A stretch of DNA of 64,000 nt from an uncultured Robinsoniella sp. (GTDB lineage Bacteria > Bacillota > Clostridia > Lachnospirales > Lachnospiraceae). The stretch's first letter is position 1; each line of letters starts with the position of its first letter. The position numbers and the translations under genes were made by a program. The stretch spans positions 1 to 64,000 of the forward strand of contig UQGG01000001.1 in NCBI GenBank assembly GCA_900540475.1, in the 5' to 3' direction. Below, piece after piece: positions 25,090 to 35,506 of this stretch. The notes beneath the pieces are model-generated. The model ran no database searches and was not told where the DNA came from. It saw only the letters and a list, made by a program, of their open reading frames with translations.

Positions 25090-26400
25090 GTGAAGAAAAA
25101 ATTGTTAAAAATGACGGTGGCGGCGTTCTGCCTGTCGTGTCTGGTGTCCATCACCGCCTTTGCAGACAGCAGTAAGGTGGTAACTCTTGGGGCAAACCTG
25201 TCTCAGGAACAAAAAGATACCATGTTTAAATACTTTGGAGTAGAGAAAAATGCGGTTGAGGTAATCGAAGTTAATAATACAGAAGAGCGTCAGTATCTGG
25301 AAGGGATAGCTTCTGAAGATGTCATTGGAACCAGAACTTACAGCTGTGCCTATATTGAACCCACTACTTCCGGAGGCATTCAGGTAAAAACAGCAAACCT
25401 GACCTGGGTTACCAGCAATATGATTGCATCCACACTGACCACAGCCGGGGTAACAAATTGTAATGTGGTTGCGGCATGCCCCATTGAAGTATCCGGGACC
25501 GGAGCACTCACCGGAATTTTAAAAGCTTATGAAAAAGCTTCCGACGGAACATTAAGCGAAGATAAAAAACAGCTTGCAACCGATGAACTCATTCAGACCG
25601 GAGAGCTTGGAGATACAATTGGAAAAGATAAAGCAATCCAGCTGATCAACGGTGTAAAGATGGAAGTCATCAAGGGAGAGGTAACAAGCCCGGAAGAAAT
25701 TCAGGGGATTGTAGAAAAAGCAGCAAGTGAGGCTTCTGTTACACTGACCGGAGAACAGGTTGCTTCCCTGACCGCTTTAATGGAAAAAATCGGTGCACAG
25801 GATTATGATTATGAATCTTTAAAAGATACTTTAGACAGAGTGGAAAATAATGTAAAAGATGCTTTGGATAACGCATCGGAAGAACAAAAAAATTTCTTCT
25901 CAAAGCTATGGGATTCCATTAAAAATTTCTTTTCAAATCTGTTTAATAAAGATGAAAATAATCAGGAATCAGAGACCCTCGCACCAGATAATATTTTAAA
26001 TAACACCAATGATTCTATTCTGGGAGATGTTGTGGGAGACGCTACGAATGATCAGGCAAATCCATCTACAGAAGGAGAAAATAAGGAAACAAATTCTGAA
26101 TCAGAACCGGTTTTAGAAACAAACGGAGAAACGCAAACGGAGATCATAAATCCTTCTGAGTCCACCACAAATGTGGAACAAACAAATGGAGAAATTTCAC
26201 CAAATGAAAGCACGGAAAATCTGGTTGATTCAGAAAATACCAAAGATCAAAACAGTACAGAAACAGCACCAGATGAAAATGAAACAGACAGTATAAATGG
26301 AACCGATCAAACGGAAACTACATCAGGATCTGATGTAGCAGCAAAGGCGGAAAACCTAATTGATAAATTTATCAATTGGTTAAAAGGATTATTCGGATAA
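25090..26400 (+). CDS. Secreted DUF1002 protein with amphipathic C-terminus
   Basis: A 436-residue secreted protein. The signal peptide (KKKLLKMTVAAFCLSCLVSITAFA) is followed by a DUF1002 domain (about 28-240; KVVTLGANLSQEQKDTMFKYFGV, GTRTYSCAYIEPT). After it come an amphipathic helix (LWDSIKNFFSNLF), an Asn/Glu/Thr-rich linker of about 120 residues and a final amphipathic helix (LIDKFINWLKGLFG). GTG 25090 follows GGAGG; the frame opens at 24970 but without a binding site. Function unknown; family members are often exported in clostridia. The two matching helices may bind the membrane or another envelope partner. Confidence 0.85.
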   Translation: MKKKLLKMTVAAFCLSCLVSITAFADSSKVVTLGANLSQEQKDTMFKYFGVEKNAVEVIEVNNTEERQYLEGIASEDVIGTRTYSCAYIEPTTSGGIQVKTANLTWVTSNMIASTLTTAGVTNCNVVAACPIEVSGTGALTGILKAYEKASDGTLSEDKKQLATDELIQTGELGDTIGKDKAIQLINGVKMEVIKGEVTSPEEIQGIVEKAASEASVTLTGEQVASLTALMEKIGAQDYDYESLKDTLDRVENNVKDALDNASEEQKNFFSKLWDSIKNFFSNLFNKDENNQESETLAPDNILNNTNDSILGDVVGDATNDQANPSTEGENKETNSESEPVLETNGETQTEIINPSESTTNVEQTNGEISPNESTENLVDSENTKDQNSTETAPDENETDSINGTDQTETTSGSDVAAKAENLIDKFINWLKGLFG

Positions 26401-26432
26401 TAATTAAATTTTAGAATTCAGGGGCATTGACT

Positions 26433-27398
26433 ATGAAGAAAAGAACCCATTTAGCGACAGCTTTTATGATGATATTGTCTGCCGGAATCTGTCAAAATGC
26501 AATGACTGCCAAAGCAAATGAACTACCATTTAATCTCCGGTTTGGCACAGGAATTGAAACGAAAGCAAATCTCGATTTATTATTAAAAAATACAATTATT
26601 GTTCCTCAGGCATCAGCAGAAACAATAGAAAAAAACAAAGAAAATCCAGATGCGGGGGAAGGCAGTCCACTGCCATTTGACTTAAGTACCGAGCTTGGAA
26701 TAGAAACAAAAGAAGAGTTAGATGAAGCCATCAAGGATAAAATTCCCAGGTTAGCGATGCGTCAGGATGAATCGGAAGAAAGCGCATCTTCCGAAGATGC
26801 AGACAGAAAAAAAACCAAAGGCGAGGCAAAGGATGCAGCCAAAGCAGCAGAGTTACAGGAGACAGCAAATTCCGAATTTTCCAGGGATCAGCTGCAGGTT
26901 TACGATAAAGTGATCATGGTTGGAGACTCCAGATTTGTAGGAATGAGCTCTGCTGCAAACCATCCTTTATGTCAGTGGATCTGCGAAGTCAGCATGGGAT
27001 ATGACTGGCTGGTGTCCGAAGCTGCACCGGTGATCGATGCCAGTGTAGTACCTAATTGTGCAATTGTGATAAATCTTGGAGTGAATGATGTTTACCGTCC
27101 AGGTGATTATGCCGCTTTTATAAACAGTAAGATTGATGGGTGGATCGGTGCTGGTGCCGATGTATATTTTATGTCCATAAATCCGGTAGTGGATGGTTAT
27201 GGCGGAAGCGTAACAAACGCGGCAGTGGAACAATTTAACAGTACAATGACTGCAACACTTTCTGAAAAAATAGGTTATATCGATACCTATAATTATTTAA
27301 TACAAAACGGTTATGGAACGGCAGATGGACTTCATTATGATGCATCTACCTATGCGGCTATTTTAAATTATTGTTTAAGACAGCTGCGGGTTCCCTGA
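26433..27398 (+). CDS. Secreted SGNH/GDSL-family hydrolase
   Basis: A 321-residue protein with an N-terminal signal peptide, a linker with two copies of a PF[ND]L...GIETK..LD motif (about residues 28-50 and 84-106), and an SGNH hydrolase domain (about 155-321). Block I is VGDSRFVG (Ser), block III is NLGVNDV (Asn), and block V is DGLHYD (Asp and His). It would hydrolyse an ester, perhaps an O-acetyl group on a glycan, but no substrate can be assigned. ATG 26433 is 32 bp after the DUF1002 gene, with AGGGGC upstream, so the two are likely co-transcribed. Confidence 0.87.
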   Translation: MKKRTHLATAFMMILSAGICQNAMTAKANELPFNLRFGTGIETKANLDLLLKNTIIVPQASAETIEKNKENPDAGEGSPLPFDLSTELGIETKEELDEAIKDKIPRLAMRQDESEESASSEDADRKKTKGEAKDAAKAAELQETANSEFSRDQLQVYDKVIMVGDSRFVGMSSAANHPLCQWICEVSMGYDWLVSEAAPVIDASVVPNCAIVINLGVNDVYRPGDYAAFINSKIDGWIGAGADVYFMSINPVVDGYGGSVTNAAVEQFNSTMTATLSEKIGYIDTYNYLIQNGYGTADGLHYDASTYAAILNYCLRQLRVP

Positions 27399-27443
27399 AT
27401 AAAATAAGTTATTTAATAATATTATTTTTTATTTTAAATAAGT

Positions 27444-27496
27444 AAACGGTATTAAAATTCAGTACATGGAACTGAATTTTAATACCGTTTTTTTTT
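27444..27496 (+). terminator. Strong terminator after the SGNH hydrolase gene
   Basis: A 20-bp perfect stem (AAACGGTATTAAAATTCAGT at 27444-27463 with its complement at 27471-27490) runs straight into a run of T to 27496. Confidence 0.93.
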
Positions 27497-27846
27497 GCCC
27501 TTTTTCGAAATATTTAAATGCAGATTATGCAAATTTTCAATCCGAAATGAATACAAAAATAATTTAAATAAAATTCCTGAATATCATCAGAAAATGAAAG
27601 ATTTCTCCGTAAAAAAAGAGCTGGTAAAAATATGCAATTAGTGCAAAAAAAGGAAACAAATATACAAATAAATATATACAATAGAAATGTTATAATAGTT
27701 TCAATGATAAAAACAGCTATATAAAACGCACAATATCATTAAAAAATTGGCAATATGTATAGCATAAGTATCGGTCGATTTCGAAAGCCGGCTGTGATTG
27801 ATTAGATGCTTTTTATGTTATAAATCCATCAAAGGAGAAAGAGTTT
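27497..27846. other. AT-rich upstream region of the GH101 gene
   Basis: 350 bp without a gene. A TATAAT lies at 27691-27696 about 150 bp before the start codon, but no recognisable -35 box stands 17 bp upstream, which fits an activated promoter. AAAGGAG at 27832-27838 is the ribosome binding site. Confidence 0.45.
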
Positions 27847-30800
27847 ATGAAGAGAAAAAACTTGACTAAGTCACTAAGTTTTATGCTTTCCATGTCTATG
27901 GTTTTGAGCTCTGCATTACCTGCTACAGCATATGCTGAAGGGAATGGAACAGAATCTAAAGACGTAAATATGGAAGCTGATGCGGTACCTGGAGGTACCA
28001 AAAATGCGGCTGAAAATGAAGTTGAAACAGAGCCGTCGGAGGGTGCAAACGAGGCGGAGGAAACTAATTTAACAGAAGCAAATGATGAGTCATCACAATC
28101 CAATGCAGAGACAGAGTTGATTACGGAGTCTGAATCAGATGTCATCGTAGAGACAGAAGCACCACTTGATGCAAATCAGGAAACCCTTGAGGAAACTAAC
28201 AAAGGCGCTCTGGAGGATGGTATTCATGATAGCTGGGCACAGGATGCTTCCACTAAAAAGGGCGGAGAAATCTGTGAAGTGGCGGATGGCTATCTTCATT
28301 TAAAATCCGGATCAGCCAATGGAAATAATCCAAGTGCAACTACTCCTCCAGCTATTTTTACAAATGGAAAAGAGTATAATTTTAATGAAGCTGGATTCTT
28401 TGAGGCAAATTTCAAGACAGAGCAGGCAGGGAGTCTGAATCGTACCGGTATTTACATAGGATACAAAGATCAGAATCACGGTATGTTCTTTGGCTATAAT
28501 GCATCCGGTTGGTATTGGCAGAAATACGGGGAGGCAAGTGATCCATGGAGTTCCAATGTGGGAACCGTACCTGCTGCTGGTTCTACTGTAAAGGTTAAAG
28601 TAGAATGGACAGCAGATAAAAAGGCTACTTTCTATGTAGATGGAACCGCCTTATTCAGTGATGTGGATTTTAGCAAAATTGCAGATCAGGGAAATCAGAT
28701 TGGTATTAAGGCAGGGACATTTGGGACTGAACTTACAGACGTCTATTTAAAAGACATCCATTATACCGGACAGGCTGCAGCTGAAACATTTGCCGTATCC
28801 GGTAAAGTAATGGAAACTGTTGACGGGAAAACACAGGCGGTAGACGGTGCATCGGTTAAATTAAATGGCAAGACTGTGCAAACCGATAAAGATGGTAATT
28901 ATAATTTTGCAGATGTAGCTGCAGGAAAGTATAAAGTTACGGTAACAAAAGAAGGCTACCTGGTTGCAGAAAAAGAAATTACAGTTGCAGACGGTGCTGT
29001 TGCGGTTGAAAATATTGTACTGGAAAAAGCACCGGAAGTGGCATATCGAACCATTTCATCCGATCAGATGGATGTTGATGTGGCAGAGAAATTCCCAAGT
29101 GTTGTAAAATACACGATGAAAGGTGATTTAAAGGGAAAAGTTTTCTACGGTCAGACCGAAGCCATCGATGTTATGAAAATCAATGGAACAGAGATTAAGG
29201 TAACAGAAGATGATGTGAACGTTACATTTGACAAGGATAAAGCGACCTATACCATGACTTTAAAAGGACAGAATATTGATGCTGTTCTGACTGCTGTTAT
29301 TTCAGTAAAAGATAATGAACTGTCATTTGACATTACGAAAGTTTTGAATAACCTGGCTAATGATGTATATCCGGTTCAGACGATTGAAATACCTCATCAC
29401 AGCCTGATTTCTGTAAGAAGTACCCAAAAGGGCGCAAACTTAAAGGCGGCTAAGGTATCCAGCAATACCTCCATCTCCGGTGACAGCTATGTGGATGTGA
29501 AAGACGGCATGACATTTTCTAAGGAAGATTTCATGTATGGTTTCGTATCCAATGATGACTTAAGTGCCGGTTTGTGGAGTAATTCAGAGTATAACGGTAC
29601 ACATAAAGCAGCTTACGTTGGTTCCGGCGGATCCAGCAATACCAGAGTCTGGGCTGAAACATCGAATTTAGCTGCAGGCAAGTCACTGGGGCTCTCCAGT
29701 ACCTTATGGTATTATGACCGCAAGGTAGAACCTTCTGTGAATGGAGTGAAAAAAGCGTATGTGGTTGAACATGATGAAGATGTTATGCCAAGCGCAAAGG
29801 TAGTAATTACCGGTGACGAGAATGCCGATGATCAGATTGACTGGCAGGATGGTGCGATTGCATATCGTGCAATTATGAACAATCCCTTTAAATCTGAGGA
29901 AGTACCTGATTTGGTATCACAGCGTATTGCAATGAACTTTGGCAGTGAGGCTGCAAATCCATTCCTTACAACATTAGACGGTGTGAAACGCGTTTATCTG
30001 AATACCGATGGATTGGGACAGAGCATCATTTTAAAAGGTTACGGTTCCGAAGGACATGATTCCGGACATCCGGATTACGGTAATATCGGTGAACGAATCG
30101 GCGGAGCCGAGGATATGAACGAATTGATGACCGAAGGCGGGGCATTAGGCGCACGGTTTGGTATCCACATCAATGCAAGTGAAATGTATCCGGAAGCAAA
30201 AGCTTTTGATGATGATTTATCCAGACACAATTTTGGCTGGAACTGGTTAGACCAGGGAATCGGTATCAATGGTATGTATGACCTTGCAAGCAACAGGCGT
30301 GAAAGCAGATTAGATGAACTAAAGGCAAAAGTTGGAGATAATCTGGACTTTATTTACCTGGATGTGTGGGGAAATAATACCAGCGGAAATGAAGATGCAT
30401 GGGAATCCAGAAAGATTGCAAAACAGATGAATGACCATGGCTGGCGTTTTACCACAGAATGGGGTCCCACACAGGAATATGATTCAACTTTGCAGCACTG
30501 GGCAGCAGACCTGGGGTATGGCGGATATGCAGCTAAGGGACAGAACAGTGAAGTAATGAGATTCTTACGTAACCACCAGAAGGATTCCTGGGTTGCTGAT
30601 TACCCAAGCTATAACGGCGCTGCACAGTCACCTCTGCTGGGTGGATTAAACATGACAGACTTTGAGGGCTGGAGCGGAAGAACCGATTACAGCAACTATA
30701 TGAATACTACATTTACCCATAACGTACTGACTAAATTCCTGCAGCATTATAAGGTAATGAAGTGGGTTGACGGGAAGCCGGTAACCATGACAAATGGCGG

Positions 30801-33800
30801 CGGAACCTTCCAGTGGACACCGGAAATGGAAATTACACTGCAGGATGACGCAAAAGAAAACACCGTTGTTGTATCCAGAGATTCCAATGATTACGCAGGA
30901 GATCTTCAGGGATACCGTTCCAGAACAATTACATTAAACGGAAAAGTAGTTTCTAAAGGTGCACCTACCGGCGGAGACGGAACCAATCCTGGAGATGAGA
31001 CATACCTGCTTCCATGGTATTGGGATACCAATGGAAATATCGCAGAAGAAGAAAAACTGTACCACTGGAATACCAAGGGCGGAGACACCACCTGGGAACT
31101 GCCAGGCGGATGGGAAGGACTTGCCAATGTAGTCGTTTACGAATTAACGGATGAGGGCAAGCAGAATAAAACCATAGTTCCGGTAGCCAATGGACAGGTA
31201 ACCTTAGCAAATATGAAAGCGGAGACACCGTATGTAGTATACCAGGGAGAACAAGGACAGCTTCCGGTAGACTGGAAATCCACACCTTATATCTATGATG
31301 TTGGATTCAACAGCGGCAGCCTGGATCCTTACTGGACAACAGCAGGAACCGGTTTGGCAGAAATCTTCCGGAATACCAGCGAAAATCCGATGTTAAAATT
31401 GAGCGGCGATGTATCCGTAACCAGTAAGGCTTTAACCAATCTGGTGGCAGGAAAGAAATATGCACTGTATGTTGGCGTGGATAACAGAAGCGATGCAAAA
31501 GCATATATGACCGTAAATGCAGATGGCAAGGAAATTGCTTCTAATTATACGGGACGCTCGATTGTACAGAATATCGTTTCTTCCAATCAGCACCATACGG
31601 GAAGCGGAGCTACAACAGGCGGAACCAGTTATGTACAGAATATGTATGTATTCTTTGAAGCACCAAAAAGCGGCGAAGTAACATTGACTTTGAAACGCGA
31701 TCAAGGGGAAGGCGATACGTATTTTGATGATCTGCGTGTTGTGGAAACCGGAATGGATCTCGTTAAGGAAACAGACGAGAGCGGTATGGTTACAAAGTTC
31801 CAGCAGGATTTTGAAAATAATGCACAGGGTATTTTCCCATTTGTAATCGCAGGTCCGGGTTCAGGTGCCGGTGCAGTAACCGATAACCGAATCCATCTCT
31901 CTGAGCTTCATGCACCGTATACCCAGGCTGGTTATGATGCGAATGATCAGGGACAGAAGAAATTGGATGATGTGTTGAATGGTGATTGGTCTGTTAAGAT
32001 CAATGGTCTTACATCCAATAATTCTATGATCTATCAGACGATTCCTCAGAATTTCCATTTTGAGCCGGGAGTTACCTATAACGTCAAGTTCAAATATCAG
32101 ATGGGAAGTAAGGACACCTATAAAGTAACGGTAGGCGAAGGAGAATTTGCAGGCAATACTCAGTTATATACCATGCCGGAGTCAATCGGCACAACAAGTG
32201 AATATAGCTTCTCTTTAATCGGAGGGGAATCCGGACAGTCCTGGTTTGGTATTTATTCAACCAATGTGGCACCGGATCTGAAAGAATATGCCAGTGCAGG
32301 TGATGGAGCGAAAAACTTCAGTGGTTACAAAGATTTTATCCTGGATGACCTGGTAATTGAAGTAAGTGATATCCAAAAAGGAGATCTGCAAAAAGCAATT
32401 AACACAGCAAACACGAAATTCCAGCAGGATTACACAACTGAAACCTGGAGTGCATTTGCAGATGCTTTAGCAGAAGCAGAAGAAATCTTAAACAATCAGA
32501 ACGCGACAAAAGAACAGGTAGAAACAGCAACCGAGAAACTGACAGCTGCAACGGAGAAGCTGGTTGCAATTATTGGTTCCGTCAGCGGAACCGTGAAAGA
32601 TGCAGATGGAAAACCAATTGCAGAAACACAGATTACGCTTTCCTCCAATAACCTGGCTCCAATTGAAATCCGCACGGATGACAAGGGCAGCTATAAATTA
32701 GAGAATATCTTTATCCGTAATTATTCTGCAAAGGTTGTAAAAGATGGTTATGCATCCCTTTACGCACAGCAGGTAACACCGGTGGCAGATACGATGACCA
32801 CCTTTGATTTCACACTTCAGGTAAAAGAGATTCCGGAATACTTCAATTACTTCGAAAATGGAGTAGACAGTATTCAAAACCTGGCAGGCAATCCATCCCA
32901 GGTTGAAATCGAATCCGTGCAGTACAATGGCAGCGGCGCGCTGAAAGCTTCTTTTGGCTCCGACCGTCCAAGCATCATCGACACAGCTGCGCCGAAATTT
33001 AAAGACGGAATCTTCGAAGCAGATGTTACGCCACAGGCAAGCCCTCTTCGCTTCGGCTTTGTACTAAGAGCAAATAACCATAACCAGAGACTTTATGTAG
33101 GCTATGGTGATTCTGCAGGCAAATGGTTCTGGGAATACTGGAATGGTACAGCAAACAACTATTCCGGAATGTTTAGCGGACCGAATATGGAAATCGGAAA
33201 AACAAGCCACATTAAGACCCAGTTAGTTGGAAACAAACTTTCCCTCTGGGTAGACGGACAGGAAGTCATGAAAGAGGCAGTTGTAGGCGGATTATTTAAT
33301 GAAGCAGGATCCGTAGGATTTAACAAACGCAATGGCGGCAGCATGATCTTTGACAACCTGGAAGTAACAAGCTTAGATGTAGTAGAAAACACAAACGCAA
33401 TCGAAGGATCCATTGTTGATGAAAATGATGCACCAATTTATCAGGTAAATGTTTCATTAACAGACGCAGACGGCAATGTACTTGCTTCTACGATAACGAA
33501 CCTGAACGGTATTTATAACTTTAGCAAAATTCCTTATGGAACTTATAAGCTGGCATTTACAAAGGCAGGTTATGAGGCAGGTGCAGCGAATGTAGAAGTG
33601 AAGGCAGAGAGTGCATCTGTTGTTGGAAAAGTGCAGATGGTAAAATCTGAGATATCAAAAGAAGAGTTAACTAAGAAAATCGCAGAAGCAAAAGCGATAG
33701 AAAAAGGAAACTATACAGAAGCGTCCTTTAAGGCATTAACCGATGCGATCGCAGCAGCAGAAAAAGTGGCAGCAGATCCAAAAGCAACTCAGGCAGCAAT

Positions 33801-35271
33801 CGATGCCCAGGTGAAAGCGCTGGATACCGCAATTAAGAATCTGGAAGTAGAAACACCACAGCCATCTAAGACAGAGTTAACTAAGAAAATCGCAGAAGCA
33901 AAAGCGATAGAAAAAGGAAACTATACAGAAGCGTCCTTTAAGGCATTAACCGATGCGATCGCAGCAGCAGAAAAAGTGGCAGCAGATCCAAAAGCAACTC
34001 AGGCAGCAATCGATGCCCAGGTGAAAGCGCTGGATACCGCAATTAAGAATCTGGAAGTAGAAACACCACAGCCATCTAAGACAGAGTTAACTAAGAAAAT
34101 CGCAGAAGCAAAAGCGATAGAAAAAGGAAACTATACAGAAGCGTCCTTTAAGGCATTAACCGATGCGATCGCAGCAGCAGAAAAAGTGGCAGCAGATCCA
34201 AAAGCAACTCAGGCAGCAATCGATGCCCAGGTGAAAGCGCTGGATACCGCAATTAAGAATCTGGAAGTAGAAACACCACAGCCATCTAAGACAGAGTTAA
34301 CTAAGAAAATTGCAGAAGCCAAAGCAATTCAAAAAGGAAACTATACCGATGCATCCTTTAAAGCATTAACCGATGCGATCGCGGCAGCAGAAAAAGTAGC
34401 AGCAGATCCAAAAGCAACCCAGGCAGCAATCGATGCTCAGGTGAAAGCCCTGGATACCGCAATTAAGAATCTGCAGGTCGTAGCACCACAGCCGTCTAAG
34501 ACTGCATTAAATGCTAAGCTTGCAGAAGCAAAGGCGATTAAAATCGGCAATTACACAAGTGCATCCTTTAATGCATTAACTGCAGCGATCGCAGCAGCAG
34601 AAAAAGTAGCAGCAGATCCAAAAGCAACACAGGCAGCAATTGATGCTCAGACTGCAGCCCTGACAAAAGCAATCCAGGGATTAAAGGTAGACACGGACAA
34701 AGAAGCAGCAGCAAAAGTACAGGCATCTACCGTTACCGCAAAGGCAGCAAATCAGGCTTCCAGGTATATTAAATTAAGCTGGAATAGGGTTTCTGAAGCA
34801 GACGGATATGTAGTAATGACCAGTACCAGCAAAGGATGGAAAACAGTTAAAACAATCAAGAAAAACGCTACCACATCCTTTGTATACAAAAAAGCTGAGC
34901 TTGGCAAGAAATACAAATTTGCGGTAAAAGCTTATAAGAAAGCAGATGGAAAAACAGTTTACAGCAAGTATCATAAAGTTTCCATAAAAGCAGTTCCTCA
35001 AAGCCCGGCTATAAAAGTCAAGGCAGCAAAAGGAAGCGTAAAAGTAACCTGGGAAAAAGTATCTTCTGTTGTAACTGGATACCGAATTTACAGGAAAACA
35101 GGCAAAACCTGGAGCCGTATTGGAATTGTAGACCGCGATACCACCACTTTTAAAGATAAGAAAGTGAAAAAAGGCAAAACTTATACTTACAGAGTACGTG
35201 CTTACAGAAAATCAAATGGTAAGAATGTCTATGGTAAGTACAGCAACGAGATCAAATTACAAGTGAAATAA
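27847..35271 (+). CDS. GH101 endo-alpha-N-acetylgalactosaminidase, giant multidomain secreted enzyme
   Basis: A 2474-residue exported enzyme. Order: signal peptide (cleavage likely after AYA, residue 31), acidic linker, laminin-G/CBM-like domain (about 120-310), carboxypeptidase-regulatory-like Ig domain (about 318-395), GH101 catalytic core (about 400-1150), carbohydrate-binding domains (about 1150-1510), one FIVAR, a second regulatory-like and LamG-like pair, five FIVAR repeats (about 1940-2290) and two Fn3-like modules at the end. Likely nucleophile D839 (YLDVWGNN) and acid/base E871 (TTEWG) are 32 residues apart, as in characterised GH101. It releases Gal-beta-1,3-GalNAc from core 1 mucin O-glycans. 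No LPXTG signal is present, so attachment may be by the Fn3 modules. Confidence 0.95.
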   Translation: MKRKNLTKSLSFMLSMSMVLSSALPATAYAEGNGTESKDVNMEADAVPGGTKNAAENEVETEPSEGANEAEETNLTEANDESSQSNAETELITESESDVIVETEAPLDANQETLEETNKGALEDGIHDSWAQDASTKKGGEICEVADGYLHLKSGSANGNNPSATTPPAIFTNGKEYNFNEAGFFEANFKTEQAGSLNRTGIYIGYKDQNHGMFFGYNASGWYWQKYGEASDPWSSNVGTVPAAGSTVKVKVEWTADKKATFYVDGTALFSDVDFSKIADQGNQIGIKAGTFGTELTDVYLKDIHYTGQAAAETFAVSGKVMETVDGKTQAVDGASVKLNGKTVQTDKDGNYNFADVAAGKYKVTVTKEGYLVAEKEITVADGAVAVENIVLEKAPEVAYRTISSDQMDVDVAEKFPSVVKYTMKGDLKGKVFYGQTEAIDVMKINGTEIKVTEDDVNVTFDKDKATYTMTLKGQNIDAVLTAVISVKDNELSFDITKVLNNLANDVYPVQTIEIPHHSLISVRSTQKGANLKAAKVSSNTSISGDSYVDVKDGMTFSKEDFMYGFVSNDDLSAGLWSNSEYNGTHKAAYVGSGGSSNTRVWAETSNLAAGKSLGLSSTLWYYDRKVEPSVNGVKKAYVVEHDEDVMPSAKVVITGDENADDQIDWQDGAIAYRAIMNNPFKSEEVPDLVSQRIAMNFGSEAANPFLTTLDGVKRVYLNTDGLGQSIILKGYGSEGHDSGHPDYGNIGERIGGAEDMNELMTEGGALGARFGIHINASEMYPEAKAFDDDLSRHNFGWNWLDQGIGINGMYDLASNRRESRLDELKAKVGDNLDFIYLDVWGNNTSGNEDAWESRKIAKQMNDHGWRFTTEWGPTQEYDSTLQHWAADLGYGGYAAKGQNSEVMRFLRNHQKDSWVADYPSYNGAAQSPLLGGLNMTDFEGWSGRTDYSNYMNTTFTHNVLTKFLQHYKVMKWVDGKPVTMTNGGGTFQWTPEMEITLQDDAKENTVVVSRDSNDYAGDLQGYRSRTITLNGKVVSKGAPTGGDGTNPGDETYLLPWYWDTNGNIAEEEKLYHWNTKGGDTTWELPGGWEGLANVVVYELTDEGKQNKTIVPVANGQVTLANMKAETPYVVYQGEQGQLPVDWKSTPYIYDVGFNSGSLDPYWTTAGTGLAEIFRNTSENPMLKLSGDVSVTSKALTNLVAGKKYALYVGVDNRSDAKAYMTVNADGKEIASNYTGRSIVQNIVSSNQHHTGSGATTGGTSYVQNMYVFFEAPKSGEVTLTLKRDQGEGDTYFDDLRVVETGMDLVKETDESGMVTKFQQDFENNAQGIFPFVIAGPGSGAGAVTDNRIHLSELHAPYTQAGYDANDQGQKKLDDVLNGDWSVKINGLTSNNSMIYQTIPQNFHFEPGVTYNVKFKYQMGSKDTYKVTVGEGEFAGNTQLYTMPESIGTTSEYSFSLIGGESGQSWFGIYSTNVAPDLKEYASAGDGAKNFSGYKDFILDDLVIEVSDIQKGDLQKAINTANTKFQQDYTTETWSAFADALAEAEEILNNQNATKEQVETATEKLTAATEKLVAIIGSVSGTVKDADGKPIAETQITLSSNNLAPIEIRTDDKGSYKLENIFIRNYSAKVVKDGYASLYAQQVTPVADTMTTFDFTLQVKEIPEYFNYFENGVDSIQNLAGNPSQVEIESVQYNGSGALKASFGSDRPSIIDTAAPKFKDGIFEADVTPQASPLRFGFVLRANNHNQRLYVGYGDSAGKWFWEYWNGTANNYSGMFSGPNMEIGKTSHIKTQLVGNKLSLWVDGQEVMKEAVVGGLFNEAGSVGFNKRNGGSMIFDNLEVTSLDVVENTNAIEGSIVDENDAPIYQVNVSLTDADGNVLASTITNLNGIYNFSKIPYGTYKLAFTKAGYEAGAANVEVKAESASVVGKVQMVKSEISKEELTKKIAEAKAIEKGNYTEASFKALTDAIAAAEKVAADPKATQAAIDAQVKALDTAIKNLEVETPQPSKTELTKKIAEAKAIEKGNYTEASFKALTDAIAAAEKVAADPKATQAAIDAQVKALDTAIKNLEVETPQPSKTELTKKIAEAKAIEKGNYTEASFKALTDAIAAAEKVAADPKATQAAIDAQVKALDTAIKNLEVETPQPSKTELTKKIAEAKAIQKGNYTDASFKALTDAIAAAEKVAADPKATQAAIDAQVKALDTAIKNLQVVAPQPSKTALNAKLAEAKAIKIGNYTSASFNALTAAIAAAEKVAADPKATQAAIDAQTAALTKAIQGLKVDTDKEAAAKVQASTVTAKAANQASRYIKLSWNRVSEADGYVVMTSTSKGWKTVKTIKKNATTSFVYKKAELGKKYKFAVKAYKKADGKTVYSKYHKVSIKAVPQSPAIKVKAAKGSVKVTWEKVSSVVTGYRIYRKTGKTWSRIGIVDRDTTTFKDKKVKKGKTYTYRVRAYRKSNGKNVYGKYSNEIKLQVK
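33664..34713 (+). repeat. Five 210-bp tandem FIVAR repeats, three identical at DNA level
   Basis: Unit starts are at 33664, 33874, 34084, 34294 and 34504, exactly 210 bp (70 codons) apart. Copies 1-3 appear identical base for base from GAGTTAACTAAG to the shared CCATCTAAG end; copies 4 and 5 differ at many synonymous and some non-synonymous sites. This points to very recent duplication within the GH101 gene. Confidence 0.95.
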
Positions 35272-35324
35272 TCATCTGAAAAACAAATTCGGCAATGCCC
35301 GGAATAAAAAAGTAAGATGAAAAA

Positions 35325-35372
35325 AATAGGTCCTCCTCTATGAGATTTTATAGAAGAGGATCTATTTTTTCA
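35325..35372 (+). terminator. Terminator of the GH101 gene
   Basis: AATAGGTCCTCCTCTA pairs with TAGAAGAGGATCTATT (one or two mismatches) around TGAGATTTTA, followed by six T. It lies about 60 bp after the stop codon. Confidence 0.88.
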
Positions 35373-35506
35373 CTATTTTTGCTTAAGAAATTCTATATTT
35401 TTCCTAATAAATTTGTATGGAGTATTAGGGTTAAAAACTATATAATAACAACGAAAGATGAATAAAAAACATGTACAAAATGTACAAAGAAAAGGGAGGA
35501 CATTCC

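Noticed and set aside
33664..34713. CRISPR-like or direct-repeat array
   Set aside because: The period is exactly 210 bp with no unique spacers, and it continues the reading frame of the FIVAR domains, so it is a protein repeat.
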